Positions 23,566 to 26,101 of a DNA stretch of 26,101 nt are shown here, piece after piece; position 1 is the stretch's first letter; every line of letters starts with the position of its first letter. The translations under genes were made by a program, and so were the position numbers. Location of the stretch: NCBI GenBank assembly GCA_964559295.1, contig CAZLGO010000014.1, positions 1 to 26,101 of the forward strand, given 5' to 3'. A model generated the notes under the pieces. It did not search any database, was not told the origin of the DNA, and saw nothing but the letters and a program-made list of their open reading frames with translations. The stretch comes from CAZLGO01 sp964559295 (GTDB lineage: Archaea > Methanobacteriota > Methanobacteria > Methanobacteriales > Methanobacteriaceae).

Positions 23566-26101
23566 TTATATCTCTTTAATTGTAACAACAACTTTTTGAT
23601 TTTCTATATCCCATTTTTTTGTATAATCTCCCTCTCCAACTCCAAAAACAAATTTTTCAGCCCGTACTTCATGGGAGATAAAATCAGATAAAGATTTTAT
23701 CAATTCTTTGAATTCATCTTCACACTGGACAAATACATGAATATTGGCTTCAACATCTAAATCAAGGTCTTTTCGCATATCCTGAATCCTTCTTATAAGT
23801 TCTCTTGCCATCGCTTCAGATAGAATCTCTTTTGTAATTTTTGTATTTACAAATACACTTCCACCATTAAAATCAGCACTTATAATATCTTTTGGAAGTT
23901 CTGTTTCAAATAATATATCTTTAGGGGCAAGTTCAACGATTTTATTCTCGATCTTGATAACATATTTTCCCTCAGCATCCAGCTTTTCAACTATGGTTTT
24001 GCCATCGGTCTCATCAAGTTTTAAGGCAACTTTCGGAACATCTCCTCTGAGTTTTGGACCCAAAGTCTTTAAGTTTGGCTTTGCTTTAATCTTAAGATCT
24101 TCAAACTCACCTGATGCTATAACATCTTTTGTATTTGCCTGCTCAGCTATAACATGTCTTAGAGATTCTACTGCATCTAAAATGCTTTTATCTTCAGATA
24201 CGACCACGGTTTCACTTACGGGCCATCTTAGTTTGTACTTTGCAGCGTCCCTTGCCCTTGCACATGCTTCAATGATGTCTCTTACGATATCCATATCTTC
24301 TTCAAGATCCTTTTGAATTAACTCTTCAGAGAAACTCCAGCCCTCCATATGGACACTTTCTGGAGCATCCTCCTTGACGCCTCTTACCATGTTCTGATAG
24401 ATCTCCTCAGTTATATGGGGAACTATCGGCGCCATTATAATTATTAAAAGCTCCATTACATTGTATAATGAAAAATAAGCTGCTAACTTATCAGGATCTT
24501 CTTTTTCAATCCAGGTACGTCCTCTTATAAGTCTTATGTACCATCTGCTCAGATCTTCCAGTATGAAATTATGTATCTCTCTTGTAGCTTTGTGAAGGTG
24601 TAGGGAATCAAAAGCATCTGTTACAACTTTAGCAAGGGAATTTACTCGTGATAGGATCCATTTATCCTCCAACCTTTCGATACTCTGATCAAAACACCTG
24701 GGATCAAAGTTATCTATAGCCATATAGGTTGTTGCAAATACATAAACATTCCAGAGGATATTAAACATCTTGTTTACAGTTTTAACTTCATCCCAGTTGA
24801 ATCTTAAGTCTTCCCATGGTTTATTTGCCCACAGAAGATAAAAACGAAGAACATCTGCGCCATATTCTGCTATCACTTCCTCGGGTTCAACAACGTTTCC
24901 GAGGGATTTGCTCATTTTTCTTCCTTCTTCATCAAGGGTAAAACCGTGCATGAGCACCCTTTTGTATGGTGATTCATCAAATGATATTATCCCACATCCT
25001 AATTGAGAATAAAACCATCCTCTTGTCTGATCATGACCTTCTGTTATAAAATCATAGGGATACCATTCCTCAAAGAGTTCTTTTTCTTGCGGATAATAAA
25101 GGGAGGCCCATCCTGCAACGCCTGAATCTATCCAAACATCCAAAACATCAGGTACTCGTTTCATAACTCCACCACAGCCACATCTGATTGTAATTTCATC
25201 AACATCTGGTCTGTGTATGAAATCGCCCTGTGGTTTTGCAAGAGCAAGTTTTTTAAGCTCTTCTATTGAACCTACAACGATCATATCACTACAATCATCA
25301 CATATCCAGATGGGAATTGGAATGCCCCAGTACCTTTGCCTTGATATGGTCCAATCCCTTGCGTTTTCAACCCAGTTTTTAAATCGGCTTTCTCCAGCCC
25401 ATGATGGTATCCACCCAATCTCATCTACTTCATCGAGCATTCTTTCTTTTATAGCGCTAATTTTTAGAAACCATTGTTTGGTTGCAAGATAAATTATAGG
25501 GGTTTTACACCTCCAACAGAACCCATATCTATGGACAATTGTCTCTTGGCGAAATAGTAAATTCTTCGCTTTTAGATCTTCTATGATACGTTTATCGGCT
25601 TCTTTTACAAATTCTCCTCGATATTTCCCTGCTTCATCTTTAAATGTTCCAGCATCATCCACTGGACAAAATATAGGAAGACCATATCTTTTGCCAATTT
25701 CAAAGTCATCTGGTCCATGACCTGGTGCGGTGTGAACACAACCTGTACCCTCTGTTAAAGTAACATGTTCCCCAAGCAATATACTGTGCCTGAATTCTGC
25801 TTGTGCGGGTATTTCTTCCAAGAGAGGGTGCTTATATTCTAAACCCAAAAGATCAGATCCTTTTACAACTTTCAGTATCTTGTGATCATGATCTTCAAAA
25901 AGAGTTCCAACGAGTCTTTCTGCTACAATATAAGTTTCGCTATCCACCCTAACATAGGCATAATCAAAATCAGGGTGTACACATACAGCCATATTGGCAG
26001 GAAGCGTCCAAGGTGTTGTTGTCCACACGAGTATGTACTCATTGGACTTTATGGGAAACTTAACATAAATCGAGGGATCTTCTTTATTTTTATAATCTAT
26101 T
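23566..26101 (-). CDS. ileS: Isoleucyl-tRNA synthetase, 5' end outside the window
   Basis: IleS charges tRNA-Ile. About 844 C-terminal residues are present; the frame runs off the right edge, so the Rossmann-fold start with the HIGH motif is missing. Visible in order: the editing-domain opening VWTTTPWTLPAN, the editing motif GTGCVHTAPGHGPDDFEIG, the WFLKI and WTISRQRYWGIPIP elements of the catalytic domain, a zinc-type CDDC / CGCGG insertion, GHDQTRGWFYSQL, the ATP loop KMSKSLGN, the anticodon-binding helical domain and a C-terminal domain of about 200 residues. Overall this is the archaeal/eukaryal class of IleS (about 1040 residues). A GTG at 26028 is only an internal Val codon. The gene lies upstream of purL, separated by the hairpin array. 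Confidence 0.96.
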   Translation of the reverse strand, partial: IDYKNKEDPSIYVKFPIKSNEYILVWTTTPWTLPANMAVCVHPDFDYAYVRVDSETYIVAERLVGTLFEDHDHKILKVVKGSDLLGLEYKHPLLEEIPAQAEFRHSILLGEHVTLTEGTGCVHTAPGHGPDDFEIGKRYGLPIFCPVDDAGTFKDEAGKYRGEFVKEADKRIIEDLKAKNLLFRQETIVHRYGFCWRCKTPIIYLATKQWFLKISAIKERMLDEVDEIGWIPSWAGESRFKNWVENARDWTISRQRYWGIPIPIWICDDCSDMIVVGSIEELKKLALAKPQGDFIHRPDVDEITIRCGCGGVMKRVPDVLDVWIDSGVAGWASLYYPQEKELFEEWYPYDFITEGHDQTRGWFYSQLGCGIISFDESPYKRVLMHGFTLDEEGRKMSKSLGNVVEPEEVIAEYGADVLRFYLLWANKPWEDLRFNWDEVKTVNKMFNILWNVYVFATTYMAIDNFDPRCFDQSIERLEDKWILSRVNSLAKVVTDAFDSLHLHKATREIHNFILEDLSRWYIRLIRGRTWIEKEDPDKLAAYFSLYNVMELLIIIMAPIVPHITEEIYQNMVRGVKEDAPESVHMEGWSFSEELIQKDLEEDMDIVRDIIEACARARDAAKYKLRWPVSETVVVSEDKSILDAVESLRHVIAEQANTKDVIASGEFEDLKIKAKPNLKTLGPKLRGDVPKVALKLDETDGKTIVEKLDAEGKYVIKIENKIVELAPKDILFETELPKDIISADFNGGSVFVNTKITKEILSEAMARELIRRIQDMRKDLDLDVEANIHVFVQCEDEFKELIKSLSDFISHEVRAEKFVFGVGEGDYTKKWDIENQKVVVTIKEI

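Noticed and set aside
26028..26028. GTG as the start of the synthetase
   Set aside because: The reading frame continues open to the window edge, and the residues after it are the interior of the IleS editing domain.

Overview
The window looks like a euryarchaeal chromosome, most likely a methanogen near the Methanobacteriales. It is AT-rich (roughly one third G+C by eye). Several genes have archaeal TATA boxes about 25 bases before a predicted start point, and two of these (8964, 4976) look leaderless. The genes include archaeal-type HMG-CoA synthase with its thiolase, a Clp1/Grc3-type RNA 5'-kinase, a COG0170 lipid-kinase-like protein, a small-type PurL and an archaeal/eukaryal-type IleS. 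The taxon is an inference; no rRNA or tRNA gene is visible.

Left part (1-8960) is sparse. It holds short, mostly single genes on the minus strand: trmO, two paralogous TPR proteins flanking a zinc-ribbon membrane protein, a small basic protein, a Clp1-like kinase, a small zinc-ribbon protein and tspO, plus one plus-strand DUF6506-type gene. Long AT-rich gaps between them hold apparent gene remains (a broken rubredoxin at 1103-1264, a possible YgiT-type zinc finger at 942-1073), an orphan promoter (4773-4786) and a hairpin array at the very edge (7-58).

Right part (8964-26101) is dense and operonic. A leaderless plus-strand pair encodes a long-form HisG and a radical SAM/SPASM enzyme. Facing it are HMG-CoA synthase and thiolase (mevalonate route to archaeal lipids), without the DUF35 gene that usually completes this set. 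Next come moeA and a site-2 protease (minus), divergent from a three-gene ABC-2 exporter (plus). Last is the minus-strand run ileS, purL, COG0170 kinase, unknown membrane protein, in which the three genes from purL on are almost touching.

The most unusual feature is the ileS-purL spacer. In 154 bases it packs six consecutive hairpins, each with different sequence but nearly the same design (stem 8-9, loop 2-3). Two more of this design stand at the left edge of the window. This looks like a defined intergenic element class rather than ordinary terminators. No IS element, CRISPR, tRNA or rRNA was found.
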